NCBI GenBank assembly: GCA_016859345.1
Contig: CM029114.1
Coordinates: 17,122,001 to 17,186,000, forward strand
DNA length: 64,000 nucleotides
Source of the DNA: Istiophorus platypterus
Taxonomy: Eukaryota; Chordata; Actinopteri; Istiophoriformes; Istiophoridae
Direction of reading: 5' to 3'
Numbering within the stretch: position 1 is the stretch's first letter; each line of letters starts with the position of its first letter. Positions 21,893 through 37,000 of this stretch are shown one piece after another. The notes beneath the pieces were generated by a model. The model was not told the DNA's origin. It was given only the letters and a program-made list of their open reading frames with translations, and did no database searches. Made by a program: the position numbers and the translations under genes.

Positions 21893-24800
21893 TTGAGCGT
21901 GTACGAGCAAGAGGAAGCGAAAGAAATGGAAAGATGGGGAGTGAAGGCCTATTCATGATGCAGCAAAAGCTGCCACAAGTGGAGGCTTGTACGTTATGCC
22001 TTTGATATGTTGCAGCAGTGTTTCTATGCTTCATTTCACTGCATTCAACATTCACACTGATTTAGCCATGAGCTCATTATGTCTTTTTGATACAGTTCAT
22101 TCTCCATGGCAATAGCCACAGGGGAAACACTTTTATCTATTATGCTCTGAAGAGTCACTCTCACCAAGTTAAGGATTTCCTTCTGTCTTATTGTGATTTC
22201 AATAGCCATTTCATGGGAAGCAGTCAAATAATTGTGAAGATTTGAGATATATGCCAGTAACACACACACTTAAGGATAGCTTGTATCACAAATAATAACT
22301 TGGTAGTAAGAAAACACTTACTCAGTTGACCTTCACACACCACATTAATGTCAATACCACCTCTGCTTTACACAAACACATAGCAAAACAGAAGAAGTAT
22401 CAAAAAAAATTGCGGCTTTGTTTTTCTTTGTTTTTTTGTTTTGTTTTTTTTACTTTAGTTTGAGCTCTCCATTTATCATTTATAACCTTTCAACCAATAA
22501 ATAGTTTATAACAAACTATAATATAGCACTCAGTATTTGTCAGTTTCTCCTCTAAGGACATATTTTCAATCATTACATCAGTGTTTTACCACTTGGTTGT
22601 TGATATCTGTTAATACAGCAGCTCCGACACATTGGTTCCCGCAGGAGAAGTCATTTTTTTCTGACAAATACATTAATAAACATTTGCATCTGCATACAGC
22701 TACATTATAGTATCTTATAATTCATTTATTGAATTTATATACTTCTTGTCTATGCTGATTAGGGGAACATAAAGAAAGGTGTTAACTTTTACTTTAATCA
22801 TATATATAAATTAATTGTTATATCTATACTTTTACTAATTTGCTTGCAAGTATTCCGTTGGTTTTTACTGTTAAGGTTGCTAAGGTCTCATTTGTATCTC
22901 AGGTATATCTCATTTTGTTTGTACCTGCAGTATGTTATATTGTATGTTGAAACTTGAAAAAAAAAAAAAAAAAACAATTAAAAAAAATACATTCAAGCAA
23001 GTACTTTTTCAAACTTGCTTCCAATAATTCCTAAACACCAAAATTCAGAGGGGCCATTGACGGTGCCCTCCAAAATGATATATCTAACAAGAAACAAACA
23101 ACAGAACAAGATTCATCTGTGCATTTTCTAATCTGCCACACCTGTGGTTAGGTTCGGTTTAAGGGTAACTCCACAGAGGTCTTAGGGTGTACTACTGCAT
23201 ATGTGAAAAAACCTTGTGTACTTATAAAATTACAGACCCATAAAAAAAAAACATTAAATAAAAAGTTACCCGGACTGGTTTAAACCTGTGTGACTGTCAG
23301 AGCATTTGAGTCCCCTGCCCTATCCGACTTCTTCTGAGTGATGTTGCTGTATTTAAAGACCTTAGCAATTAAAATGGTACAGAGTTACAATTATAAATAG
23401 GAATAAAGGTCAAGACTACAAAAATAAGAGTCAGCTTTCAGTAAACCGGAATTATAAATTATAAAAAATGACACAAAATAAACCTGAGGTTATTTGGACC
23501 AGTGAAGATCTTTAGTAGAGTAGGTGGGGCAGGTTTATGTTTTGCCCTGTCTGTAATCTGGTTTTGGTTTTCATGTGCAATACACAAACCTAATTGTTAA
23601 ACTTCAGCTCACTGTCTCATTTTGCAGGGAAAAACAATTGTCAGATTCTCAGGCTTCCCTGCCCTGCATGACAGCAGTGCTGCAGCTTATTTACAAAGTA
23701 TGTCCAGTTCAATCCTGTACTTAATTACTGTGGGGACCAGATTACTCCTAACTCTCAGCTTATCCATGGCTTTATCACGATTTGCAGTAAACTGCTGAAG
23801 TTGTTTAGTATGTTAAATTGAACTCAACCGAATTTCTTTGCTCCAGTTGCCTTTGAGTCACAGTCTTAACCTGTTACTATGGTAATTAGTCAAGTAGATT
23901 TTGTCGCATTGAGGGGAAAAGCATTTATCTCCAAATCTGGCAGTTGGTGACATTGAAGGATTAGACAACTTCAAGAACTGGACAACACTTTTTTTAGATT
24001 GAAAAATGATCCCAATCAAAGAAACTTTTTTTTCATTTATAGCGCCTGGATAATATCAAAGGTGCAATGTCACCAAGCGCAAAACAAAGAATGATTTATG
24101 TCACTTTTCCTGGTCGTCACTTCTGTTAGATGAATCAATTGTGGTCACAAAATCACTGAAACACTTCTTGATGTTCCAGTTACCACCAATCCAAAAGGAA
24201 TAGTTATTATGCAGCTCATTACATTAATGATCTTTACAGAACAAAATAACACCAAACAGAAGTTGTGAGGCTTTAAAATGACAGATATGGAGTGCTTTCT
24301 TAAAACCATTTGGGATTACTGGATTACATGAGCTGTTGATCTCCCAATGCATCAGAGCCTTGAAGATTCTGGCATTCATAATTCCTGTGTTTCTAATTCC
24401 TCTTGAAGACTTTAGCTGTTAACCCCCACCCCCTCCTTTCCCCCAAAGCCCCACCAAAGCTCAGCCTCAATGAGATTTAATGACTAAGCTGTGCTAGAAC
24501 TTAACTCAAAAAGTTAACTCAAAAAGAATTGAAGCCTCCATGTTTTTTGTTGGAACAAACACATATACATCAGATTTAAAAATGCTTCCTGCTGTATAAA
24601 CAAAGGCAGATGTGACTAACCACCCTAACTGAAATGTTACTTTGTAGCCTTAAAGATGTGGTCAGTTGACTGGTCAAAAATATTGGCACTAATGACTCGT
24701 GTAATGTTGTGTAACGTAAATGGACCAAATTCTCATGAGGGGTGTACACAATACTTAACTTCCTGGATTTTTTCCTTAACTGCCTTTATAATGACCGGAA

Positions 24801-27800
24801 GAGGTGAGAGAAATATGACTCACGATGCTCAGGATACAACATGTAACCATGACCTTCTGTATAGCTATACTGGGCTGATACTGGGCTATACAAATGGACT
24901 TGACGTTTCACTTTTTTTTACTTTCTAATGCAAATTGAAGGAATAATAATAGTTTCAGTCACTATCTTGTTTTTTTTTGTGCAACTGCCAAGTTTTAAGC
25001 TTTTCCTTTTAAAAAAATCCAGAGATGACTCAGTGCTGAGATAAGTTATTCCTCCATTTTTGACATTTAAAAATGTTTATCCTGGGTCAGCTGTACAGTA
25101 TACACTTTCTTAGGAAAACTGGCTCTTGTTGCACCAGGCAATGCTTGTTTTTGGCTTTTCAAAAACTGTCTTAGGTTTAAAACCATGTTGTAAAATAAGA
25201 TTTACAAGCACTTGATGAATTAGTTATTGGACTTAGCCAGTTCTGTATGAATTTCCTTTAATATTTGCTCATAAACACACAACTGATATAACTACGCAAC
25301 CAATCCTGTTCTCAGTTCAGCACAGTTGCTCAGTCCTAGGTCAGGTTAACAGCCAGGTATTACCATTCACTTCCCTCCTACTGCAACATCTTCAATTTAC
25401 TTGAACTTTGTGCATTCTTTTCATTCTTTATTATTAATGCAGCAACTTTAAGTTGATAACTGTCAAACCTTGAAGAGAAGTCAAAGTGAAAGAGGAATGC
25501 TCACTGAGCAGGGCTATTAAACACATCCTAGGCTGAGCATTACTTCACATTATTCTCTTACACTTGCCCTTTCAGCCTTCTTCATGCTTTCCCTTCTCAG
25601 TAACTCTGACTGCTGATTCCAGCCATCAGTGGCATGGTTGCAGTGCTTAGCACAGCATTAGGGGTGCCTTATGACATCAGGAAAATGGAAGAATGTAATC
25701 AATGCTACCCCTTCCTCCCGCGAGAGCCATAAGTGAGGAGCTCAGCAGAAGAAGAGCAAACCTCTAAATTGTGCAGAATATGTTTCTTGAGCAAAGAAGA
25801 AAAGCAGTGCGAAAAAAAAAAATGTTTCTTTTTTAGACTGGCTGTGTACAGGTAGCAAGTAACTCGCTACTCAATAAAACAGCGAATTTTCACAAACTGT
25901 AACAGGGGCAGCTCAGTGGATCTCTGCAGGGCACTGATTGTAGGCTTTAGCTGTAGTGTCTTTTTATGGTTAGTGTTCTGATTCCTATCACACTGGGTTT
26001 ATGGTTATTGTAAAAGCAGAAGTTCCCTGCTCTGTATGCACACATCATAATGAACGTTGGCTATTTTATCAAAAATGTGGGGCGTGCCACGTACAGCATT
26101 TCCTTCTGCACATGGATATTGTTACAACAAACTAATACAGTATATGTGTCAGGATGTGATCACTATTTTTTCTGGTACCAAAAGAAATATCAGAGCAAGA
26201 TACAAATGTGAAATGAGGTATTGTCTAAACTCTTGTATTTGTACATCTTTTTTTTTGGCAACATGCACAATTAAATCTCTACTAATCCCTCTGCCTTATC
26301 TAGTCTTTGCCTACTATTGACCTGGTGGTGATAGAGACATCACATCAAAAGAACTAATGAATTAGATGGGGTCAATGTTTAACAAATGCAAAACCAACTG
26401 AAAACCAGAAGCCTCTCTCTAGAGCTAGAAAATCTTTCTTAAATTAGGTAATCAAATCTTAAATTTAAAAACCTTCGATGAGCTTTTCCACGTTACGTAT
26501 TTACACTTAAAGCCTTTGTGCAATGGCTTACACAATTACATACTCTATGTGTGTTTCTGTTTTTCAAGAAATTAAATGTGTTCTTAAGATGATGCACAGC
26601 TCCGCAGAATAAATAGGTATAAAAGTTGATGAAATGACTAATAATAGAGTGGGAGTATACATACAAGATTACCTTTGTAGTTTGCATTAATAAATACAAA
26701 CCAGACACAAGCTCCACGCATTAACCGTATCCTTTGTGACAGTAAAGTTGCTGAAAGTGTGCATCATGGTCCTTTGTCTACTTAAACCATATTCTCTATC
26801 TATTATATTAATCTCAGAAATTACCACGTAATAGTACAATATTAATTGGATGTTACTGAGAGAAGCTTATGCTATTTCCCAGACTTCATCAGGGTAAAAT
26901 ATTGCATTTCAGGCCAATCTCGATGGATGGACTAATGGATTAATGGATGGATGGGTAGATGGAGTAAAGAGTAGATAAATGTTTGTTGTTTTGTTTTGTT
27001 GCTAGAAAAACCAGTAAGACAGTCTATGTGAAATTTGAACGCAATTACAAAACTTCTCTGTCTGTGCCCTGTGTTTGAGCCCTTAAGCTACGAGGACGTC
27101 TCTATCACTCATTGTTAATACTGGCATCTTCAAGCTGATTTGGAAGATTCGCTGCAACCATAAAAACCCCACCGACCAAGTCTCCTCCCCTAAAGATTGC
27201 TATCGCTCAGTTAATGCCTGATGGAAGGTTTATTGAAAGGGTGCACCATGAGAGTACAGAATAATGGGAAGAACCGTCCTGTTTGGTTGTGATAAGTTAT
27301 GCAGACTTTAGAAAGCACTAAAGATAAAGATAAGATAAGATAAGATAAAAAAAAATCTGAACAAGAGGCTGGACTCAGTCTTGTATAGTATCGTATAATT
27401 ATATATCGTATTGTATAATCCCTTAAATGACTGTCTGCTGGAATTTATTCTCTGTCTATTTTAATGCAATAGAAACCACACACTGAGTATCTGGTACGTG
27501 TCAGCATTTTGAGCTGGCAAAGGCCCTGGCATACCCTGTTGGGTACTGCTGTATCTTGTATGCCAGGCATTTGTTTACAATCAAAATGCTTTGAGAAAAC
27601 ACAAAAAAAAATAAGGAAGACTTCAATATACGAATCTGATTAAAATACTGTATGTGGCACTGCAAACACAAGGCTTTGTCTTTTTGCTTTGCTTCACACA
27701 GTTTTGCATTTAGGTATTTAGTTAGAAATATTACTTACACAGCTAAAAAGTGATTTTCTTTTTTTTAAATAAATGATGTGAGATGGGTCTCTGTAGTTAT

Positions 27801-29829
27801 ATTGTAATGAACAATATATTTATGACCAAACTCTAAAAACTCACGGCCATATAACGCTATTCAATTCATACACTTGAATATAAGGCTTTAGAGTCATACT
27901 TCAAATCAGTGAGCCAGCTGTAAAATAAATCTTGTCTTTCATTTTCATTTTTCTTTGTTTTTAAAAATATATTTCAAGCTTGTGTGATAGAAGGAAGAGT
28001 CGATACCATGAATGATTCATTATGCTCAAGCTTTTATTCCTGACAGTCAAAAATGACCTTTTGATGAAAATGAGCAAAAACCTGACAAGTGACAGAAAAT
28101 GCAAGCAGGAAGGGTTAATGGTACATTGTCTCTAAGCTTAAAAGTTCAATGTTTATTCAGACTCCACTTAAACATGGTATTCATCAACATTTAATCCCAT
28201 TTGAACAGGAAAATCCACAAAGCCCCATCAGATCGATGAAAAATTTCTTGACATTTTTGAGCCGTAAAAGCAGATAATTGGTTCCTTCTCTGGGAAAAAT
28301 CTGATTTTAAAGGTCATTCCAGTTAGTATGTTTGAAAGGCCTGAGCATCACTGTCACCATTACAAGGACATAGACAAAGCTACACTGTAGCAGAAATTAC
28401 TCTCATGTGGTTAGTAAAACCTACAGCTACTACAGTGGAGATATTTAGGAGTACTGTGCTTTGCCATCTGTGGCCTCATGTTATGTCAATCTCACCATAG
28501 ACCACAGACTGTTACCAGCTTCAAATGGATGCAATCGAATAATCTTCATTGTTGTGCAGCTCCAGCTGGCAGGAGTAGGACTTTCGGGGATTTGAGAATG
28601 GAGTTAAAACCATCCTAGGATGGAATGTCATTGTTATTGACATGAAAGTCATATGATACCTACAGCACAACAGAATGGTGTGGGGTTTTACTGCTTTTAG
28701 TAATCTCTTTAACTGGTTTTATTATCAGTTTTTATAATTGCTTATTCTTGTGTGCATTAGTTTTAAATCGTTTTATTGCTTTTAATGATTAGCTTATATT
28801 TGAAGTTTGAACTGCACTAAATTGTTAATATGTTTATGGTGCTATACAAATAATGTTATAATTAAATGATCTGAAAATCCAACCCTGCCAATGCAAATTC
28901 TGCAGAACCCCAGTTTAAATTCAGTGATGCTTTTAAAATTCTTTCTCTCTGTAGAATATCTTTGCATGGCAACAACCTTTGCCAGTGGTAAAACATATCA
29001 AAAGTCTTAGGGTGGGTTACTGCATGTGAGAAATAAGTTTTATAAACCCCTTTGTGGCTCCAGGAGGACCTATGCAATATAAGATAAATTGCCTTAAGTG
29101 ATGCCACTTGAAATTCAAAGACTACAACTTTGAAAATGAAAAAAGAAAAGAGGTGAGCTCATCAGACTTTTGTTACCCGCTCCTCATCTCTGTTTGAGGC
29201 ATGCAGCACGGGGTTCCATTAACTGCTTTTAGCCTAATACACCCAAATTTCTTGCTGAACAGTCAGCAATCAATTTGCATTGTGGGTATCATAGACACCA
29301 GGTTTTGACAAAGAAGAGGAGTGAGTAGTATAAAAAAGATAACTCTAGTTCTGCTGCATTGATAGTTTTTTTTAAAGTTGTGCACCAGAGATCGTTTTGG
29401 ACGGCCATGCTAAAACTTGGAGTGCTCTTTTAAGGTTATGAAAACATTGATATTATCTCTTGTGACAAAAATAATAAAATTATAAAAGATAAATGAATCT
29501 TTAAAAATATATACCTACTAAATAAAGGACACATCTCCAATATGTACATAAATCCTGGGATTACTGTGTTGGTTTCATCTGAGAGAAACTCCACCTCAGT
29601 GCTGTATGGTTCTCCATTACTAATGTAGGTCAGGGGCAGACAAAATGCATCACTCCCAAGTTTCATTACTAGTGACATGCAGTTATGAGTCTTTAATTCC
29701 TAAACCTGAGTGCAAGTGCAAAAACATGAAAACATGAACTTGCTCCAGGTTAAAGGCATTATTACCGAATTAGTGCCACTCCCGGCTTTGCATTGGCTCA
29801 CAGTAAGAAACTTTTGGCCTTTTACACCT

Positions 29830-29832
<3 letters not shown>
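21891..29832. other. Gene desert, nothing supported as coding
   Basis: No exon with both splice signals and a recognisable domain. Minor features: a poly-A run near 22,957-22,973, a C-rich tract at 24,421-24,460, an imperfect ATGG-type tract at about 26,921-26,965 and an AAGAT run at 27,328-27,350. The minus-strand frame at 22,045-22,269 reads somewhat protein-like but matches no family I know. Confidence 0.4.
28660..28860 (+). repeat. Possible LINE 3' tail
   Basis: A T-rich stretch with TCTTTAACTGGTTTTATTAT and ending GGTGCTATACAAATAATG resembles the 3' untranslated tail of fish non-LTR retrotransposons, which often end in GTGCTATATAAATAAA. No reverse transcriptase frame is visible upstream, so this would be a short 5'-truncated insertion. 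Confidence 0.3.

Positions 29833-29918
<86 letters not shown>
29833..29918. repeat. (TA)43 microsatellite
   Basis: Eighty-six bases of uninterrupted TA. Such tracts can extrude cruciforms and are often collapsed or misassembled. The YIYIYI frames across it are artefacts. Confidence 0.95.
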
Positions 29919-29920
<2 letters not shown>

Positions 29921-32900
29921 GTGTGACACTAAGCCACGTTTCCTCCATCAAAAAATGTGGCCTGACAATCTGCAGAAAACTGTAAGTTTATGAGCTGTAC
30001 TTAGGCATGATAAATAATTAATACAAATCTATTTTGACATGTTTAGTTTAATAAGCAGCACCACAATGATATTAGTATTATTACCACTGTTTCTGCATTT
30101 GATTCTTAGATTAATCAAATTCAGCTGTTGTTCTTGACCAGCAGAACATCATTCTCTTCTGCATAATAAGAAATATCCAAATCATAATTCTTTCTAATCT
30201 CAGAGGGAACAACGTCTCAGTGATGCTTGTCATTTTTTGTTTGGACTGTAAGTAGGTGAAATGTAATATTTAGATACATATCCCATGCCTCCTGTAAGCC
30301 CAGTTTTCTTGTCAGCAGCTTTGATGCAGGACGAATTTATGTTTGGGGGAGAGTTTATCACTCTGAAACCAGCTCTGAGGAGATCAGAGGCATGTTTTTG
30401 CAGAATCAGGAAGCTAATCTGGCTCAGAGTGTACTGGGTAGCTGGCCTACCTTCTTAGCAAATGTAGAGCCATGCTCAAACTTGATGCCAATATTTGCTC
30501 TCACAGAGGATTAGCCTCTTCTGTTTGCTTGCACTTTGCAGTTGCTGATGTGTTACGGCAGCATTTCTGGGCCCAAACATCCTTTATTTTGGCTCGACTC
30601 CCAGTTGAGATTCTAGCTTCTAAAGGTGTTTTATGATTGGATGCCTCAGTGAAAAAGATGACCCCCTGTGTGATTAACACTGAGACAACTGTTTCATGCT
30701 GAAGTGCTTATACACAGAGTGTGTACATTGCCAGAGATTTAGAGAGGGTGTATTACCTTATTATAAAAAGGAAATGATTATGGTAATTACAGGGAGAGCA
30801 CACAGGGATCTCTTTGTATTCCATCCCCTTATGAGCAATCCATGTCTGATGGAGAAACAATTTCTCATTTAATAGTACGGTTGCACAGATGTCCACATAC
30901 TGGTGCTTACAATGCAGCTCCTTTGATTAAAATTTAGTGATTAACCTTGTAATGAGTAAGGTGAGTTTGCGTCCAAGTTGCTACAAAATCACAGACAAAG
31001 GAGAAACAGCATACACACACATCCAGTGTGCAAACACTGTCACCACAGGACACACATTTCCTCTTTGTTTCCTTCTTCGATTGTAAGTTTAAGAGACTGA
31101 AGTGTTTGTATGAACCATGAAGATGTCGACCCTCTACACATCTCTCAAATTGCTCCTTGGTATTACATCATCAGCCAAACTGTGCAACTATTAGACTCTG
31201 CAGCCTTATAGATGTTCTCCCACCCCCTATGGCTGTTTGGCTTCGGCCCATCCATCTCTGAATTGATTATGTTTAGACATATAGGACTGGCCTATTCATG
31301 GACAATGTGTATTAGCTTTCTAGCCTCCCCATGGCATCCATCCAGTGGAGTTGAGAACCATGATTTTCAGTCAGGCAGTTGAGGAAAAGCTTCAGTAATT
31401 TATGCTTTTGTTTACAGGGTGATGTGGAGACCTTAAAGAGGCGGTGACGAGAGGGGCAGAGGTTGTGTCTGCAGTAAACGTGTGTGTGTGAAGAAGCTCA
31501 CGTAAATGTCCATGCCATTGTTCCTGAATAATTAATTGCATGGGAAAGGAAGAGAGGATATGAGAAGAACAATGTATTGTTGTCTCTCTCTCTTTTTTTA
31601 AACTCTTGCAGCAATGACATTACAGAGAATTCATAAAGGAGAAGATCATAACAGATGTTTTTGTATTTCACAAGTTGGCTGATCATCACAAGCCATGCTC
31701 TGTGGGCCAAGTCAGAAAAGTGCGGTGTTAAGCAGAGGGAAGTTGTGGACCAAACCCCAAACAGAAACTACAGTATTTTTTATTCATCTGCGGGATACAC
31801 TATCTCTATTGTAAATGAACCAGTGAAAATAGAGTTTTTGACAATATTCAGCCGTCAACATCACTTTGATAAGCCCACCTTAACTGAAAGCAACTCATAA
31901 GGGTATGAATTTAAATGTTATTCAGCACAAGTAGCTTCTAACAGAGTACCGGCCAGATCATTAGCATTCATTGATGTCTCCTTTAAAGACATTACCCTTC
32001 ATAAATGATACCCCTGTCCATTAGTGATAGTGCATAAAATGAGCTGTTCGACTGCTGATGAAAATTGCCTCCTCTCAGTGCTCTGACAACCCTGCAGCTG
32101 AGGATAATTCCCCTGGTTGCAAAAGGCACAAGGAAGTGTCATCAATAATCTTTGCCTTATAGGTCACCAACACAGAAAAGCACCAGGACAAACATCAATA
32201 ATATTTTCCTCTGGCAACAATCCTGGTGGATTTAAAGTGTTAAGTGGTGTCCTTACTGGAGATGAGAGGGCTTTAACTGAGGTAGAGTGGCTGGAGGAAT
32301 GTGGAAGGGGGGAAGTAGGAAGGAAGCAAGCAGGGATGATGGAAAAAAAAAACTGTAAGCATTAGACAAGAAACATTGCTTTGCAACCCTCTCTACAACA
32401 CATATAAACACACAATCATGTACTGTATGTGTGTCACTAACATACTAAATTTAAAATTGAAATTGAACATTCTTCTAGGTGACCCATTGTGGAAAGAGAG
32501 GTGTGGGGTGTCTATCACACTTCTTACATCAAAGATGGGAGTCTCACATCTGACTGTGGAAGGGAAATATGTCTCTAAATTGACAAAATGCCAGAGGTAT
32601 ACACACTCTTTTCATTAACATTTATTTCAAACATCAAAGACTGTCTGAAAATTAATATAGTGGTTGTGCTCCCCACTGACTTTTACATTTTCATCTGACA
32701 GCCTCGGTAGCAAACAGCTTATCTGCAGCTGTCAGAGAATTGTTTGTCTCGAATGTAGCTTTAATCTAGATGATAGTCAAAATCAATAGAAGTTTGAGAA
32801 GAGAGATTGCCAAAGGCTTGCTGGTCAAATCAGTCACCTTAAATTACTGAGACAACACAAAGAATGGCTGCAGGGCTGTCCTCAAAAATGCCAGAAAGTG

Positions 32901-33799
32901 AAACATGTGACCCAGACACACAAAGATGAAGAGAAGAAGAGACAGAAGTGCAGACAGGAAAAATCATTTGGTTATAGGTTACTGACCCTTTTATCCTTTT
33001 CCTCTATGAAACAACAGAAGTAGTTAACAATTCTGCATGCATGTGTGGCAACAGAGAAACATGCCTGAGAGTCAGATTTACTTGAATTTATTCTCTCCTG
33101 GCTTGTTTGTAATGATGAAGCCTCATCTCTGTGATCTCTGTCTTTAAAATACGTCAGTTGAATCAAATATTAGTGTGCAAATGGTAAAGCACATCATTCA
33201 TAGCCTCAGCCACATATTCAAAACAAGACTAGGTCCAAACCTCGTTAATGGCTGAACCGCCCTTTATCTGTCTGCTTCTCTCCCGCTCTCCGGGCTCACA
33301 TATAAAGTATTTTAATGCAGCAGAATTCCCAATAAAGCTTATTTATTTACATGTTTTTTGTTTACGACAACTTAACGAGTATGAAATAGGGACTAAAATG
33401 TTAAGACTGCATGTAAACCAGCAGTCACCTCCAAGTCATTTCCAAGCTGCTGCTCTGCACAGCTAAAATCCTGATTTTATATCAACAATGTTGTCTGACA
33501 AAAATCAAGATCACCATAGACACAAGTTAAAGACAACAGCTGTGCTGTCATTTCAGCTATATCACTGTAAAATGATCCCTCAGAGAGAAAGTTAGAGGTA
33601 AATTCACGTCTATGTCAGCTGCTGTGCAGTTATCTGAATGAGAGACATATAGGTGTGCCTGCAGAGAGAAAGCCCAGCCTCTAATCCTGGTTCAATACCA
33701 GCGACTCTCTTCTATGAAAAGTAGCCGAGGTGTGTACAGAAAGTCATTAGTTAATACGCTGGGTCTTTTGTGAAGAAAAGCTGCTGCCTAGAGCTGGTT
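29919..33799. other. Intergenic stretch, nothing recognised as coding
   Basis: No exon, RNA gene or large repeat that I can support. Parts of 30,300-30,900 and 31,380-31,520 look like complex unique sequence that could be regulatory, but I have no direct evidence. Confidence 0.4.
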
Positions 33800-34028
33800 G
33801 CCCACCAACCAGAGGGCTCCTCCAGTTCACATGTTGAAGTGATACCGAACCCCAACTTGCCCCAAATGTATCATTAGTGTGTGAATGTGAACATGAAAGT
33901 GCTGTATGCGTAAAAAAGAGCAGTATGAATGTGTGAGTGAATGGGTGAATGGGACAGTAGTGTAAAGGGCTTCGAGTGGTCGATGAGACTAGAAAAGCGC
34001 TAAATAAGTACAGTCCATTTACCATTTA
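33800..34028 (+). repeat. SINE-like teleost interspersed repeat
   Basis: Landmarks in order: GGCTCCTCCAGTTCACATG, TTGAAGTGATACCGAACCCC, GTGAGTGAATGGGTGAATGG, TAGTGTAAAGGGCTTCGAG, and a tail AAAAGCGCTAAATAAGTAC followed by AGTCCATTTACCATT. This order and tail are typical of a very common fish SINE-type repeat. The tRNA-like head, if it was present, is decayed. The copy has diverged but is near full length at its 3' end. Confidence 0.75.
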
Positions 34029-37000
34029 AAAGGGTCTGTAATCGACCACCACATGATGAAACAGACACTGTTTGCACTAATTCATTTTGAAAGAGCAATG
34101 GCCAATAAAGAAATTGTAACTACTCAGCTGTCCGACCAACTGTGCATCTTTATGGCTCAGTTTTTCAGTCATGGACATGTGTTTTTATTGAGCTGGTCCT
34201 GCTGTTGCAGTCGAGCTGAAAAAAAAACAGAAAGAAAATAAACTAATGGACCAAAAAGAAAAAGAAAAAATACAACATGTAACAATTAGGGCACGTAGCT
34301 GAAAGTAGTCTCATGTATTTCCCTCATTTTTTCCTTAATTTTTTTCTGTGGAACACAGCTGCTATCATGTTCTCTTATCTACCCTTGAATGGCAAATACC
34401 TGTTAACACTTATGAATAGGGGGTTCAGGGACATTCCCTTCGGGTTCAAGCTAAATGTCTGCTTCCTGTTAGCCAGTTTTTGCCTGTGTTTTAGGACATG
34501 TTGGCTTAGAACAAACTTCCGGCAGCCTCTTTTCATAAAACTCTCCTTGATAACCCCTTGATAACAACTTTTATGGGGGAAGCTTATCCCCCATTGTTGG
34601 AAGATTTTAGCCCTATTGCTTGAAACTAAAGAACCCTTTAAAAAAAATGCCAGTTTTACTTTCTCATTTTTTCACCATTTGCAGGGAGTTTTAGTTGTTC
34701 TATGATTGTGATTTCTCTGTTGTTTTGTAGAATTTCAAGCCTTTTCTTCTTCTTATATTCCTTCTATTCTCTCCTGGATTTCGTATATGCAAAGCAAGAT
34801 TGCTGATGCTGAGAAGGTGGATTGTCATTATTTAATAACACGCTTATAAACACAACAGTATCATTAGCAAATCTACTTCTAATGTGGAGGTTTTATCAGC
34901 TGCCCTAACAACAGCTTTCTAATTACAAAAGCTTTTTTTCTCTTACCTCTTGCCTTTCCTCACTGATGGCTGTTGAATGAAGCCTGCTTTTCCCTGCGCT
35001 CTCCTCCTGGACTCTTTGTTATCTGACACCCAAAGTCATTGCTCCACCACTTAAATCTGCAGCATTGTATCAATGATGTGGAATTAAAGAATTACTTCCT
35101 TTTGTGAAAAATATTTTCTCTGAGATCCATTGACTTCCTGCCTCAAGTGTATACATAAATTCACTGCTCTCAAACCGAGTGCTTCTCCTTCCTCCCTTCC
35201 TTCACCGGTAATTAATGTATAAAGCTTAGCATTTTCCTCTTTGTTAAATCCACTGTTTATAGTAAGCTTGCCACTGTAGAGTCCTCAATATTGAAAATAA
35301 AATGGCAGTTGTAATCAATCTTTTTTAGTTCTGGTATTCAAGCTAAACTTGTGTGGTGTTATGGTAATATACATGCTTCAGATCCAGCAAATGCTCCCCT
35401 ACTCCACAGTGCTGCTGCCACAACATTGTTTGCAAAAAGAATACGAGGATAGGGAGGAGGGGAAAAAATTACTCAACACAAAATAAATATAAATATCAAC
35501 TGTTCCTCTAATCTAGAGTCATAAACCACAAACAGAGTTGACATAACTTTGTTTTAAAGGGTCATGAGCCAGAAATTTTGAGAATCCCTGTATCAGCAGA
35601 TCTGATTAATGGCCCTTTGATTTAACTAATTCCAACAAAGCTTTATCCCCACATGCAGTAATTATCTATGGAAGATACAGTTAAATTAAAAACAACAAGC
35701 TGGACAGTGGCCACAATGAGCTGAAAAACTGCAGGACAGTGTCTGCGTGTAGGTCCAGGGGTCTCAGACGAAGAGTGGAGCTGAGCAGAAAGCCGACTGA
35801 CTGACAAAATAAATAAGTAAGACCCCGCAGAGCTACCAATGTGTGGTCAACCAGGCTGGGGGGCAGGATGGTGAGGATTAAAGTGTTCAACAAGAGCAAC
35901 ATAAACAATGACTCAAACTGTGATTTTAAACTATTTTATAAAGCGCATAAACATATTCAACATCACAGCAAGTAAGAGTTACCTCACTTGACCCAAATAT
36001 TAAAATGCAGCAAAAGTATGTGTGTAGTCTATCTCTCTGAATTTAGAAAAGAACTCTCACGAACTACGCTCATCCCTTACAGTCATTTGAGCAGTATACT
36101 GTATGAAAAAACAGGTAAGACTCTTGAAAACCAAACCAATTTGAAGTTAGCAGGTGTAGAATTAGCTGGTGTCTGCTAAATTTACAGAGGGAGAGTCTCC
36201 ATCCTTTCCTGATCAACAGTCTTGAGTCCAGCGACTCCGGGCTGGAACAATCCAGTAAGAGCCTCTGATAAAGTAATAGAGGAAGTTTTCCAGAGCGGAG
36301 ACACTACTTCATGCCACTCAGAGAACTTTGGTTATTTAAAAATCCAAATGCTAAATAAGGTATAAGCCTCTAAGTCTCCCCAGTTGAATGTTAATTCGAT
36401 ATGTTTTTGGTTTTTGTCCAATACCAGAAAACAAACAGATTGTGAGAGGTTTTTATTTTTATTCATCAATGACATTTTCTTCCAGGCCCTAATATTGGTT
36501 TATAATATAAGAGAGACAAAAAAACTGAACCAACCTGAATTATTATCAGAAATTGATCCATTACTTCAATTTGAACAGAACTATGAGATGCTCATTTTAA
36601 GGCCCAATTGCATGCTTAACCAAATGGGTTGTGATATATAGATTAAGATGAAACTAAGCATCATCATAATTTTAATTTTACTCTCAGAACTGAAAGGTTC
36701 TGAGATTATCCATTAGGGCCTGCAACCACACCAGAAAGCTCAAGCATAATTTAGTTAGCCACAACATGCTGTTACTGTAGGCCTGGAAATGTGATGAGGT
36801 TTTAATATGCTTCTGTCAATAACATTTTGCCACATGTTGTTGTACTGTGTTAAGACAAGAGTTACGCTAATGCTCAAAACAACCACTCTAATGCAGAGTT
36901 TGCCAATGTGTTATAGTTTGGCATGCCCAAAACTTATTTTGTTAGAAAGACACTCATTTTTTCCTTCATCCTTTTTGAATATCATTGTAACTATTTTTTT

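Noticed and set aside
22045..22269. Minus-strand 74-codon frame upstream of the Ig-domain gene
   Set aside because: It reads somewhat like protein but has no known family, no splice signals and lies beyond the GT tract; insufficient support.
33660..33715. tRNA-like B box (GGTTCAATACC)
   Set aside because: No matching A box, no cloverleaf, and it lies just before a SINE-like repeat; probably chance or a decayed SINE head.
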